Shown in pieces: positions 1 to 7,794 of a stretch of 64,000 nt of DNA (position 1 is the stretch's first letter; every line of letters begins with the position of its first letter). The DNA comes from Fimbriimonadaceae bacterium. Lineage in GTDB: Bacteria > Armatimonadota > Fimbriimonadia > Fimbriimonadales > Fimbriimonadaceae. Under the pieces are notes generated by a model, which was given only the letters and a program-made list of their open reading frames with translations, was not told the origin of the DNA and did not search any database. Where the stretch lies: the NCBI GenBank assembly GCA_026129685.1, contig JAHCHO010000010.1:1-64000 (forward strand), given 5' to 3'. The position numbers and the translations under genes are program-made.

Positions 1-2466
1 CGTGTACGTGCCGGGGTACTTCACCGCCCCGCGAATCTGCACCTGAACGGGGTCGGTGCGAAACTCGCCGTCGTAGGGGATCGTGACGGCGTCGCCGTCG
101 CGGAGCAGGACGTTGGAGGCCTCGTCGCCCGCCAACACCTCGCTGAGCTTCAGGCGGGTCGGCGGCGTGTTGACGGGCACCCGGGCGGCAGCGACCTCGA
201 CGCGATCGCCCGCGTTCGGCAAGCGGCCGCCGACGTACTCGATCAGGTCCTTGAGACGCATGTTGTCGAATCGGGCGACGACCCCCGGTCGGAGGACCGC
301 CCCCTGGATCGAGACGACCCGCTGGGCGGTGAAGACCGCCTCCTGTTGCTTGTAGACGACCAGTTTGTCGAGATCGCGCAGCGCCAGGTTGTTCTCCGGG
401 TCGCCGACGAGGGCCTTCTTCAGGTCGATCTTGACGATCTGCTCGGGCAGACCGTCGGCGGTGTAGCGCTGAAGGAACGCCTGTTCGGTGAACGCGTCCG
501 GCAAGGGGTTGCCTGCGAACTCGAGCAGGTCCTTGACCGTCATGTTGTCGGAGCGTCGGTACGGCCCGGGCCGCAACACGGCGCCCTCGACCTCGACCCG
601 CTGTTGGGGCCGGAAGCCGGCCTCCGCCAGCGTGTGGACGGTCACTTCGTCGCGATCGTGAAGGGCCAGGTCGAACGCGGCGTTCCCGGAGGCCACCTGG
701 CGCACGTCGAAACGGAGGATCGGGCCGTTCGTGCCGTCCTCGTTGTAGCGCTGGACGAAGCCGGTCTCCGCCGCCGTCGGCAGGAGGCCGCCCGCTTGGA
801 GGAGGAGGTCGGACAGACGCATGTTGTCCGAGCGGTAGTAGGAGCTCGGCTTGGCGACCGCGCCGGTGATCTTGACGGACCGAACGCCCAGGAACGCCAC
901 CTCGGAGAGGGCGTAGATTCGCACCTTGTCGTACGGAACCAGCCGCTGGTTTTCGCTCGGGACGCCCGCCATCGCGTCGCCCAGGCGGATCGAGATCAGT
1001 GTGAAGCTACCGTCGGCGTTGAGACGGTTGATGTCGGCGCGGGCGGGGTAGGCGTCCGGCAACAGGCCCCGGGCCTTGCCCACGAGGTCGCGGACGGTCA
1101 TGCCCTGGGTCAGTTCGTAGCGGCCCGGCTGGTCCACCGCGCCTTCGAGCGTCACCGCGTTGACGGGCTCGGAACGGATGCTCTGGATGGTGACGGCATC
1201 GCCGTCGAAAAGGGGCGGGTTCTGACTCGGAAGTCGGCTGGCAAGATCGACGTCGACGAGCTTGCGCGCCTGGCCGGGTTCCACCGAGTCGATCGAAACG
1301 CGTTGGGTGATCCCGGAGGGCTTGGCGCCTCGGGCGTAGCCGATCGCGTCTTTCAGCTTGTCGCCGGGCAACAACTCGTAGATCGCCGCTTGCCCGACCT
1401 CGCCCGAGACCGCCACCTGGGCCCCCGCCGGTGGGAAGAAAATGACGTCTCCCGGCTGAAGCGGGACGTCCTGCGCGGCGTCGCCCGTCAAGAGGAACTT
1501 GTAGAAGTCGAACGAGAGGGTCTTCGCACCCCGGCGCAACTGGATTCGGCGCAACGAACCCCGCTCGGTCGGTCCACCCGTGTAATAGATCGCGTTGAAA
1601 AGCGTCACCACGGCCGGCATCTGGTAGGAGCCGGGCGAGAACGACTCACCCAGAATGACGACCTGGAAACTGCGCAACTCCCTCAGTTCGAGGGTCATGT
1701 CGGCATCGCGGATGGCCAGCCGAATCTCCTTGCGCATCAGCGACTCGGCGTCGGCGAGGGTTCGCCCCCGAACGACGACGCGCCGACCGGTGCCGGGAAC
1801 CACCAGGACCCCGTCCGGGGTCACCACGATCGCCCGCTCGGTCGGGGCCTGGGTCGGGCTCCAGTACCGCAGCGTCAGTTTGTCTCCCGGTCCCAATTGG
1901 TACCGTTCCGGTTGCGGGACGAGCACGTCGGGACCGACCCCGATCGAAAGCCCGCTGATTTGGGGTTTGGGGGGCGTGGTGGTCGCCCCTGTCGCCGGGT
2001 CGGTCGTCGCGGGAGCCACGACCGGGGGCTTCGCCGCCATCGCGCGCTGGGCCTCGATCGCGGCGCGCGCGTTCTGGAAGTACGAGTAGCCGAATCGCTC
2101 GAGTTTGGGGCCCTTGCCGACGTCCGCACCCGTTTGCTTGTCGGTCTCGGTGGGCTTCTGCGCCTCGCCCTGCTTGGCGTCGACTTGCGTCCCCTCGGTC
2201 TTCGGCGGCTCTTGTTTGGCCGGGTCCGCCTTCGCCGGGTCGGTCTGCTTGGCCGGGTCGGTCTGCTTGGAAGGATCGACGACCTTGCCGGGGTCGGTCT
2301 GCTTGCCCGGGTCCACCTTGCCGGGGTCAGTCTGCTTACCCGGGTCGGCGGTCTGCCCCAGGATCGACCCCAACAAGACCCGCGGGCTCGTGACTAGCGA
2401 TTGAGAAATAACATATGGCGCGACCACGAGGGCGAGCAACGCAAGAGCGACACGGTTCCGCGACAT
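1..2466 (-). CDS. Polysaccharide export protein with multiple SLBB domains (3' end beyond window)
   Basis: Secreted Wza/SLBB-type protein, presumably an outer-membrane or periplasmic polysaccharide export component. Reading the minus strand from ATG at 2466 gives a signal peptide (MSRNRVALALLALVVAPYV), then a Lys/Asp/Pro-rich linker of KQTDPGK-like repeats at about residues 40-85. A poly-export domain starts near residue 185 (YQLGPGDKLTLRYW). At least six SLBB units follow, each with a G-A/E-V-x-x-P-G-x-Y core, for example VEVEGAVLRPGPYRRSDNM. The frame is open for 822 codons and leaves the window inside the sixth unit (GAVKYPGTYT). Wza has one poly-export and two SLBB units, so this protein is unusually extended. 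No Shine-Dalgarno is evident. Function as an exporter is inferred from the domains; no capsule genes lie nearby. Confidence 0.88.
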   Translation of the reverse strand, partial: MSRNRVALALLALVVAPYVISQSLVTSPRVLLGSILGQTADPGKQTDPGKVDPGKQTDPGKVVDPSKQTDPAKQTDPAKADPAKQEPPKTEGTQVDAKQGEAQKPTETDKQTGADVGKGPKLERFGYSYFQNARAAIEAQRAMAAKPPVVAPATTDPATGATTTPPKPQISGLSIGVGPDVLVPQPERYQLGPGDKLTLRYWSPTQAPTERAIVVTPDGVLVVPGTGRRVVVRGRTLADAESLMRKEIRLAIRDADMTLELRELRSFQVVILGESFSPGSYQMPAVVTLFNAIYYTGGPTERGSLRRIQLRRGAKTLSFDFYKFLLTGDAAQDVPLQPGDVIFFPPAGAQVAVSGEVGQAAIYELLPGDKLKDAIGYARGAKPSGITQRVSIDSVEPGQARKLVDVDLASRLPSQNPPLFDGDAVTIQSIRSEPVNAVTLEGAVDQPGRYELTQGMTVRDLVGKARGLLPDAYPARADINRLNADGSFTLISIRLGDAMAGVPSENQRLVPYDKVRIYALSEVAFLGVRSVKITGAVAKPSSYYRSDNMRLSDLLLQAGGLLPTAAETGFVQRYNEDGTNGPILRFDVRQVASGNAAFDLALHDRDEVTVHTLAEAGFRPQQRVEVEGAVLRPGPYRRSDNMTVKDLLEFAGNPLPDAFTEQAFLQRYTADGLPEQIVKIDLKKALVGDPENNLALRDLDKLVVYKQQEAVFTAQRVVSIQGAVLRPGVVARFDNMRLKDLIEYVGGRLPNAGDRVEVAAARVPVNTPPTRLKLSEVLAGDEASNVLLRDGDAVTIPYDGEFRTDPVQVQIRGAVKYPGTYT
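2215..2355 (-). repeat. In-gene KQTDP(G/A)K-encoding low-complexity repeat
   Basis: Imperfect 18-21 bp direct repeats around GGGTCGGTCTGCTTG encode a hydrophilic KQTDPGK/KQTDPAK linker just after the signal peptide of the SLBB protein. The array is in frame and probably variable in length between strains. It is likely a flexible spacer between the membrane-proximal N-terminus and the folded export domain. Confidence 0.75.
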
Positions 2467-2584
2467 GGTGTGATCCAACGGCGAGCACCCCCCGCCGATG
2501 CCCGAGAATACCCGCCGTCGGCTTTCGGGAAGTTTGCGGACGCGCCGGACGTGCCGATTCCCAGGTCGCGCCCCTTGGCGGGGC

Positions 2585-2590
2585 TAGAAT
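2585..2590 (+). promoter_or_regulatory. -10-like TAGAAT 5 nt before the VOC start codon
   Basis: TAGAAT is followed by 5 nt and ATG with no ribosome-binding site. This is one member of the leaderless-promoter pattern seen at many genes in the window. Confidence 0.45.
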
Positions 2591-2595
2591 CGGCG

Positions 2596-2955
2596 ATGGA
2601 CGCCGTTCGCTTCGAGAACGTGATCGCCGTGCTGACCGTCGCCGACCTCGCCCGAAGCATCGCCTTCTACCGGGACGCGTTGGGCTTCGAGGAGCAATGG
2701 GGTTGCGAGCCGGGTTCGCACATCGGTTCGGTGGGGCGCGACGGAAGCGCGATCATGCTGTCCACCGCCGAGGGCCACGGCCCTACCACCCTCTGGTTGG
2801 GGGTGACGAACATCGTGCCCATCGTTGCGCGGCTGAACGCACTCGGGGCGACGATGATCCACCCGCCCCAGAACCGGCCGTGGGCGTACGAGGTGCGGTT
2901 CGAGGACCCGGACGGCAACGTGCTGTGGTTCGGCTCCGACCCTCTGCCGGAGTGA
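2596..2955 (+). CDS. VOC family protein (glyoxalase/bleomycin-resistance fold)
   Basis: A 119-residue protein with the vicinal-oxygen-chelate fold: an N-terminal half containing LARSIAFYRDALGFEEQWG and a C-terminal half ending in FEDPDGNVLWFGSDP, the usual metal-ligand and closing strand of the family. Specific substrate cannot be told. I start it at ATG 2596 rather than at upstream in-frame codons because the conserved fold begins there and a -10-like TAGAAT lies only 5 nt before it, with no Shine-Dalgarno, suggesting a leaderless message. It stands alone, divergent from the SLBB gene. Confidence 0.85.
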   Translation: MDAVRFENVIAVLTVADLARSIAFYRDALGFEEQWGCEPGSHIGSVGRDGSAIMLSTAEGHGPTTLWLGVTNIVPIVARLNALGATMIHPPQNRPWAYEVRFEDPDGNVLWFGSDPLPE

Positions 2956-2992
2956 TCCTGAGCAAGGTGACGGTCCCGAGCAAGGTACGTTG

Positions 2993-3979
2993 TCAACGCT
3001 CCGGCGGATCCAGGTACCGGCGACGCGCCTCGACTGCGAACGGGGCGAGCGTCTCGCGGATGGAGGCTTCGGAAAGCCCGAACGTGTTGGGCAGGTCCCG
3101 GTGACGCCCCATCACCTCGCTCAGACGCCCGACCACTTGCTCCCAGACGCGCGTGTCCGGATCGTCGAGCAATTTGGCGAATCGCCGCAACAGCGCGGGA
3201 TCGCCCGTCAGCGGCGCGTGCCGCACCAAGTACTCGCGGCGGCGCGGGTGCCGCGTGGCGAGGGCGTCCTCGACGAAGGTCGCGGGCGGCACGCGCTCCG
3301 CAGGCCGAACGACCTCGCTCGTCGCCATGCACCAACCCAACGTTCGGAAGTCCACGAACGATTCCAGGTCGGGAACCGTCTCGGCGGCCCGCAAGGCGGC
3401 AAGGAACTCCCGGCCCACGAGCGAGTGCCGCATGCGAAGCAGCTTCGCCATCACCTGAACGCGGGCGAGCGGGGGGGCGTCCTTGGCCAGTCGGATCGCG
3501 TCGCCCGCCAGCGCGGAGAGCGTTCGGACCGTGCGGCCGTCCGAGAGGCCCTCGTCATCGTCGGTGGGCGCGCGATCCGGCAGGAAGTCCAGGAACGCCT
3601 GGGCGTTTGATCCAGGATGCGCGACCGCGCCCTCGAAGGCCACCCGCATCGCCTTGTGCAGGACGAGTCGGTCCGGCGGGAGGTTGGAGCGCTCGGTCAG
3701 GAGAGCAAAGTCGGGCCAGACCTCGTCCGGGCCTAGGTCGGCTTCCAAGCCAAAGCGTCCCCGGCGCCCGACCCGATAGACGAGCAGGTACCGCGACCCG
3801 CGTGTCATCGGACGATGATCGGTGAGCGGTCCCTGGTCTGGCATCACCAGGACGAAGGGCGTGCCGGTCGCCCTCGGCGGGTCCACGACACGCACCGCTT
3901 GCCCGATCCAGTGCCGCGTCTCCGTCGCTCCCCCCGTCGAGCCGAACGAACGGGCGCCGTCGCTTCGACGATGGCGCAA
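2993..3979 (-). CDS. Conserved hypothetical secreted protein, probable 5' frameshift
   Basis: I do not recognise the family. The protein-like part begins near TRHWIGQAVRVVDPP and continues as a mixed alpha/beta chain to LDPPER. The first 20 residues of this frame look non-native. In the other minus frame, an ATG at 4071 preceded by a good Shine-Dalgarno (GAGGAAGG) encodes a convincing signal peptide (MIAIAMLFALSTPLAVA) and runs into this frame at a six-G run (positions 3930-3935). Adding one G there would join the two as signal peptide plus ARRGGATETRHWIG. The intact gene is therefore probably 2993-4071, with either a sequencing error or a real frameshift. No known catalytic motif is seen. 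The neighbouring two-component pair is on the same strand but no functional link is shown. Confidence 0.6.
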   Translation of the reverse strand: MRHRRSDGARSFGSTGGATETRHWIGQAVRVVDPPRATGTPFVLVMPDQGPLTDHRPMTRGSRYLLVYRVGRRGRFGLEADLGPDEVWPDFALLTERSNLPPDRLVLHKAMRVAFEGAVAHPGSNAQAFLDFLPDRAPTDDDEGLSDGRTVRTLSALAGDAIRLAKDAPPLARVQVMAKLLRMRHSLVGREFLAALRAAETVPDLESFVDFRTLGWCMATSEVVRPAERVPPATFVEDALATRHPRRREYLVRHAPLTGDPALLRRFAKLLDDPDTRVWEQVVGRLSEVMGRHRDLPNTFGLSEASIRETLAPFAVEARRRYLDPPER

Positions 3980-4233
3980 CGCGTCCCCGGCGTCTCGTCG
4001 AGCCGGAAACCGCCGTTCACCGCGACGGCCAACGGCGTACTCAAGGCAAATAACATGGCAATAGCGATCATGACCTTCCTCTCACTTGCTGTGGTTGACC
4101 GTGCCCCTTTGGCCCGGGGCAAACGGACCAACGCGAGGGCCAACGTCCCGACCCGCATAAAGAAGGTCGCAAGGCCCATTCCGAGAAGATCGTAGCTTCG
4201 ACTGCCGTCTTCCCGCTGTGTCCCTGGGTCTAT

Positions 4234-5946
4234 TCATGGACGCACGGTGGCAACCGGCCAGCGCACGGTAACGACGGTTCCGACGCCGACCTCGCTCGCG
4301 ATCTCGATGGTTCCGCCGTACGACTCGACGAGGCTGCGCACGATCGCCAGCCCCAGTCCCGTCCCCCCGTCCGCCCGGGAGCGCGCGGCGTCCACCCGGT
4401 AGAACCGCTCGGTGAGGCGCGGCAGGTGCACGGCGGGAATGCCGGGGCCCTGGTCGCGCACCTCGACCACCGCCCGATCGTCCTCTTCACGGATCGCCAC
4501 CGAGATCGCGCCCCCGGCGCCATGAAGCGAGGCGTTCTCGATCAGGTTCACCAGGACGCGCACGACGGCGTGGCGTTCCGCCAATGCGCAAATCGGCGAT
4601 GCGGGGGCATCGAACGCAACCTCGGCTCCCACCACTTCGATCGCTTCGGAAGTCGCGTCGGCAAGGTCCACCGGCTCGCGATCTTGGGTCGGCACCTCGG
4701 CGTCCGTTCGGGCAAGGAGGAGCAACTGCTGGACCAGTTGTGTCATCGCGTCCGCGCTCTGGTCCGCGACCTCCAACGCTTCCCGCAGTTCCTTCGCGCC
4801 GTCCTCGCCGCTGAGGGCCAGGCTCGTGGTCAGCTTCAGTCGGGCCAGGGGGGTCCGTAGTTCGTGGGAGGCGTCGGCGGTGAAGCGGCGTTGTTGCTCG
4901 AAGGCGTCGGAGAGTCGCCGGTACGCCTCGTCGCGACTCCCAAACGCGGCGGCGAGCCGATCCAGCATCGCGTTGAAGGTGCGGGCCATCGCGGCAAGCT
5001 CGTCGTCGCCCCGCACGTCGAGACGCTTGGAGAGGTCCTGATCGCTCAGTTCGGCGGCGGCTTGGGTGACCTGTTGCACGGGACGCAAGGCTCGGTTGGC
5101 CAGGAACAGGCCGCCGAGAGAGCCGACCAACAAGGCGACCGGTACGAGCAAGCCAAGGACGGCGAGTTGGCTCTCCCAGAAACCACGGTAGGCGTCCAGT
5201 TCGCTCGCCACCTGCACGACCCCCTCGACGCGCCGATCGCGCACGACGGGCGTGCTGAAAACGCGCAAGGTCCCCTCTTCGCGGACGACCTCGCCGAAAG
5301 CCTCCTCGCCGTTCATCGCCCTTCTGAACCCGGCTTCGTCGAGGACGCTGCGACCATCCAGTCCGGGCGCGGCGCCGTTCGGAAGGAAGAACGTCGCGCG
5401 GCGGAACCACGGCACGTCCCGGGGCCCGGGTCCGTTGAACGGGAGCGGTGGCGGGCCGGAGCTAGGAATGGGTCCGGGACTCAGGAAGGGCATCGCTTGG
5501 AGCAGGGGGTAGGTCAGCGTGAAGGCGAGGGGTCCCGGCGCGGGGCCGTCACCCAACCGGGGTGCGCGTTCCGGGTTCTCGCCGCCGTCTCGCGGGGGCG
5601 GGCCGCTTTCGGGCGCACCGGAGTTCGGTTCGCCACCACGGAACCCGGGTTCAGGGCCGCCCGGACCCCAACCTCTCCCGCGTCCCGGTCCCTGGCCGGC
5701 ACCAGCCCCTTGGCTTTGGCCCCCGCGAAACCACGGCCCCATCCCCATCCCCATGCCGGGTCCGGGGCCCTGGCCGCCCAGAGCGAACCGGCGACCCCGG
5801 TCGCGCAAATCGTCGTCCAACGCCCGCATCAGGGCGCTGCGCGCCCCCGCCGCGAGGGCGAAGCCAAAGGCGACGAGGGTGACGACGATGACGGCGGCGT
5901 TGAGCAAGGTCAGACGGCCACGGAACGAACGCCAAGGCGCGGTCAT
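4234..5946 (-). CDS. Sensor histidine kinase (HAMP-HisKA-HATPase)
   Basis: Inner-membrane sensor of 570 residues. It has a first transmembrane segment at about 16-34, a periplasmic region at about 40-258, a second transmembrane segment at about 261-284, and HAMP at about 285-335. The phospho-acceptor His361 lies in ASHELRTPLARL, the N box is NLIENASLHG (about 467-476), and G boxes are DQGPGIP and GGTGLGLAI. Its ATG overlaps the stop of the response regulator (ATGA), so translation is coupled and the two genes form an EnvZ/OmpR-type pair. Long in-frame extensions upstream are rejected because they overlap the regulator in antisense. The sensor region contains an unusual Gly/Pro/Met-rich stretch (about 58-175) whose ligand is unknown. 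Confidence 0.93.
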   Translation of the reverse strand: MTAPWRSFRGRLTLLNAAVIVVTLVAFGFALAAGARSALMRALDDDLRDRGRRFALGGQGPGPGMGMGMGPWFRGGQSQGAGAGQGPGRGRGWGPGGPEPGFRGGEPNSGAPESGPPPRDGGENPERAPRLGDGPAPGPLAFTLTYPLLQAMPFLSPGPIPSSGPPPLPFNGPGPRDVPWFRRATFFLPNGAAPGLDGRSVLDEAGFRRAMNGEEAFGEVVREEGTLRVFSTPVVRDRRVEGVVQVASELDAYRGFWESQLAVLGLLVPVALLVGSLGGLFLANRALRPVQQVTQAAAELSDQDLSKRLDVRGDDELAAMARTFNAMLDRLAAAFGSRDEAYRRLSDAFEQQRRFTADASHELRTPLARLKLTTSLALSGEDGAKELREALEVADQSADAMTQLVQQLLLLARTDAEVPTQDREPVDLADATSEAIEVVGAEVAFDAPASPICALAERHAVVRVLVNLIENASLHGAGGAISVAIREEDDRAVVEVRDQGPGIPAVHLPRLTERFYRVDAARSRADGGTGLGLAIVRSLVESYGGTIEIASEVGVGTVVTVRWPVATVRP

Positions 5947-6626
5947 GCCCCCTCCGCACCCGACGAGCGAAGGACATAGCCCACCCCGTGAACCGTCTGG
6001 ATGAGCCCCTTGGCGCGCCCGGTGTCCACCTTGCGCCGCAACGCCACGACATGGAAATTGACGGTGTTCGAAAGGCTGTCCTCGTCGCCCCAGATCTGCT
6101 CGACGATGATCTCCCGCGTCAACGTTCGGCCCTCGTTTCGGGCGAGCGCTTCGAGCAGGCTGAATTCGCGAGGCGTCAGGTGGATGGGTTCGCCGCCCCG
6201 GAGGACGGTTCGCGAGGCCGGGTCGATCTCCAGGTCGGCGACGTGGATCACCTGACCCTTGTTGAGGCTCTCTCGGCGCGAGAGCGCCCGAACCCGGGCC
6301 AAGAACTCGCGGAAGTCGAAGGGCTTCGGCAGATAGTCGTCGGCGCCCAGGTCCAGCCCTTTGACCCGGTCGTCCACCGTGTCGCGGGCGGTCAGCATGA
6401 GGATGGGCACGGGGTCCTTGGCCCGCCGCAATTCGGCGCAGACCGACCATCCGTCGCGCTTGGGGAGCATGATGTCCAGCACGATCACCGCGTATCCGCC
6501 CAACATCGCCTGGTACAGCCCTTCGTCGCCGTCGCTCGCAACGACCGCCTGGAAACCGGCCTTTTCGAGTCCGAGTTTGAGCCGGGACGCGATCACGTCG
6601 TCGTCTTCGACCACCAACACCTTCAT
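5943..6626 (-). CDS. OmpR/PhoB-family response regulator
   Basis: A 227-residue two-domain regulator. The receiver domain has acidic residues EDDD near residue 8, phospho-acceptor Asp51 (VIVLDIMLPKRDGW) and the conserved Lys in LPKPFDF. A winged-helix DNA-binding domain follows (LTPREFSLLEALARNEGRT, then TVHGVGYVLR at the C-terminus). It is first in the operon with the histidine kinase it presumably answers to. A CATAAT -10-like box lies 11 nt before the ATG with no clear Shine-Dalgarno. Target genes are unknown. Confidence 0.95.
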   Translation of the reverse strand: MKVLVVEDDDVIASRLKLGLEKAGFQAVVASDGDEGLYQAMLGGYAVIVLDIMLPKRDGWSVCAELRRAKDPVPILMLTARDTVDDRVKGLDLGADDYLPKPFDFREFLARVRALSRRESLNKGQVIHVADLEIDPASRTVLRGGEPIHLTPREFSLLEALARNEGRTLTREIIVEQIWGDEDSLSNTVNFHVVALRRKVDTGRAKGLIQTVHGVGYVLRSSGAEGA

Positions 6627-6637
6627 GGTCGAGAAGG

Positions 6638-6643
6638 ATTATG
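6638..6643 (-). promoter_or_regulatory. -10-like CATAAT before the response regulator
   Basis: CATAAT on the minus strand is 11 nt upstream of the ATG. It is the likely promoter of the two-component operon, giving a leader of only a few nucleotides. Confidence 0.4.
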
Positions 6644-6753
6644 CGGGGCGAACGTTTGGATGGCGTGAGGATCGGACGCAAGACCCCCGGGGCAGGACCG
6701 ATGCCCGCGAACGACGAAGCCAAGGTCCACCGTCCCCGTCCTGAAGGAAACCG

Positions 6754-7773
6754 ATGCTGACTTGCGTCCTGGCCGTTTCGATTCTTGCCGCTTCGCCGAT
6801 CCGGCTGGATACCCAGAGGGTGTCGGTCGGCGCGCGTAAGGTCAACGTCCAGTTCGTCCGTCTCTCCCTCGACGAATACGCTCCCGACATCGCCTGGCCG
6901 ATGGCCGGCCTGGGCTTCACCGACGACATGGCCGCGGTCGCCAAGGCCGCGCGCGCCGCCGTCGCCATCAACGGTTGCTTCTTCGACGCGTACCTCGACA
7001 CCGTGCGCAAGAACCCGAACCAGAACTTGATCGCGGGCGGACGGCTCCTGCACATTGGTGGCACGGGCGCGACCCTAGGGTTCGACGCCGAGGGCAAGAC
7101 GCGGCTCGAGAGGGTGCGCCTTCAGTACCGGGGGTCCGTCCGCAAGCCCAACGGACGAGAATCGTCGTGGTACGCGTACCGCGTCAACCACACGCCCACC
7201 GGCGCAAGTTACGCCGGATACTACGATCGGGCCTACGGGGGAACGGTGGACTTCGACGGGCTCAAGGTTGTCGTCGTCTCCGGGCGCGCCACCCACGTTA
7301 CGCGGGATGCGGTGACGATCCCGTCCTCGGGCTACGTCCTCCTGTTCGGCGACGCCGAGGCATCGTTGCAGCGGCGCTTCGAGGTGGGCGACGCGGTCGA
7401 GATCGGCCTGTACGTGGAGGACGGAACCGAGGAGTTCTGGCGACGAGCCGTCACCGGGATCGGTGGAGGACCGAAACTCGTCACTCGAGGGGCGGTCGAC
7501 CTCCGGTTCGAGGAGGAGGGCTTCCGTGACCCGAAGATCACGTCGGCTTCCGGCGCGCGATCGCTGGTAGGGGTTGACAAGGAGGGCCGATTGGTGCTCG
7601 CCGTTTCCTCGGGGACGATCCGGGAGATGGCCAACCTTATGCTGGCCCTGGGATGCCTCGAGGCGATGAACCTGGACGGCGGCGCGTCGAGCGGCCTATG
7701 GATCGAGGGGCAGGGCTACGTCCGGAAGCCGGGACGGCTCCTCAACAACCTCCTCGTTCTTCGGCGCCGCTAG
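6754..7773 (+). CDS. Phosphodiester glycosidase (NAGPA-domain) family protein
   Basis: Secreted protein of 339 residues with a short signal peptide (MLTCVLAVSILAASP) followed by a NAGPA/DUF2233-type domain. Family hallmarks are AVAINGCFFDAY near residue 75, GIGGGPKLVTRGAVDL in the middle, and the C-terminal LGCLEAMNLDGGASSGLWI. The family includes the mammalian uncovering enzyme that cleaves GlcNAc-phosphodiesters and bacterial proteins acting on wall or exopolysaccharide phosphodiesters. The bacterial substrate here is unknown. AAGGAAA 5 nt before the ATG is a good Shine-Dalgarno. It converges on the sdhA-like gene. Confidence 0.85.
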   Translation: MLTCVLAVSILAASPIRLDTQRVSVGARKVNVQFVRLSLDEYAPDIAWPMAGLGFTDDMAAVAKAARAAVAINGCFFDAYLDTVRKNPNQNLIAGGRLLHIGGTGATLGFDAEGKTRLERVRLQYRGSVRKPNGRESSWYAYRVNHTPTGASYAGYYDRAYGGTVDFDGLKVVVVSGRATHVTRDAVTIPSSGYVLLFGDAEASLQRRFEVGDAVEIGLYVEDGTEEFWRRAVTGIGGGPKLVTRGAVDLRFEEEGFRDPKITSASGARSLVGVDKEGRLVLAVSSGTIREMANLMLALGCLEAMNLDGGASSGLWIEGQGYVRKPGRLLNNLLVLRRR

Positions 7774-7794
7774 CTTGACCGGCAGGCTGGATCG

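Noticed and set aside
346-2397. 683-codon plus-strand open frame
   Set aside because: Exactly antisense to the SLBB export gene, whose domains are clear on the minus strand.
5947-7053. N-terminal extension of the histidine kinase to 939 residues
   Set aside because: It would run through the response regulator in another frame; the ATGA overlap and membrane segment fix the start at 5946.
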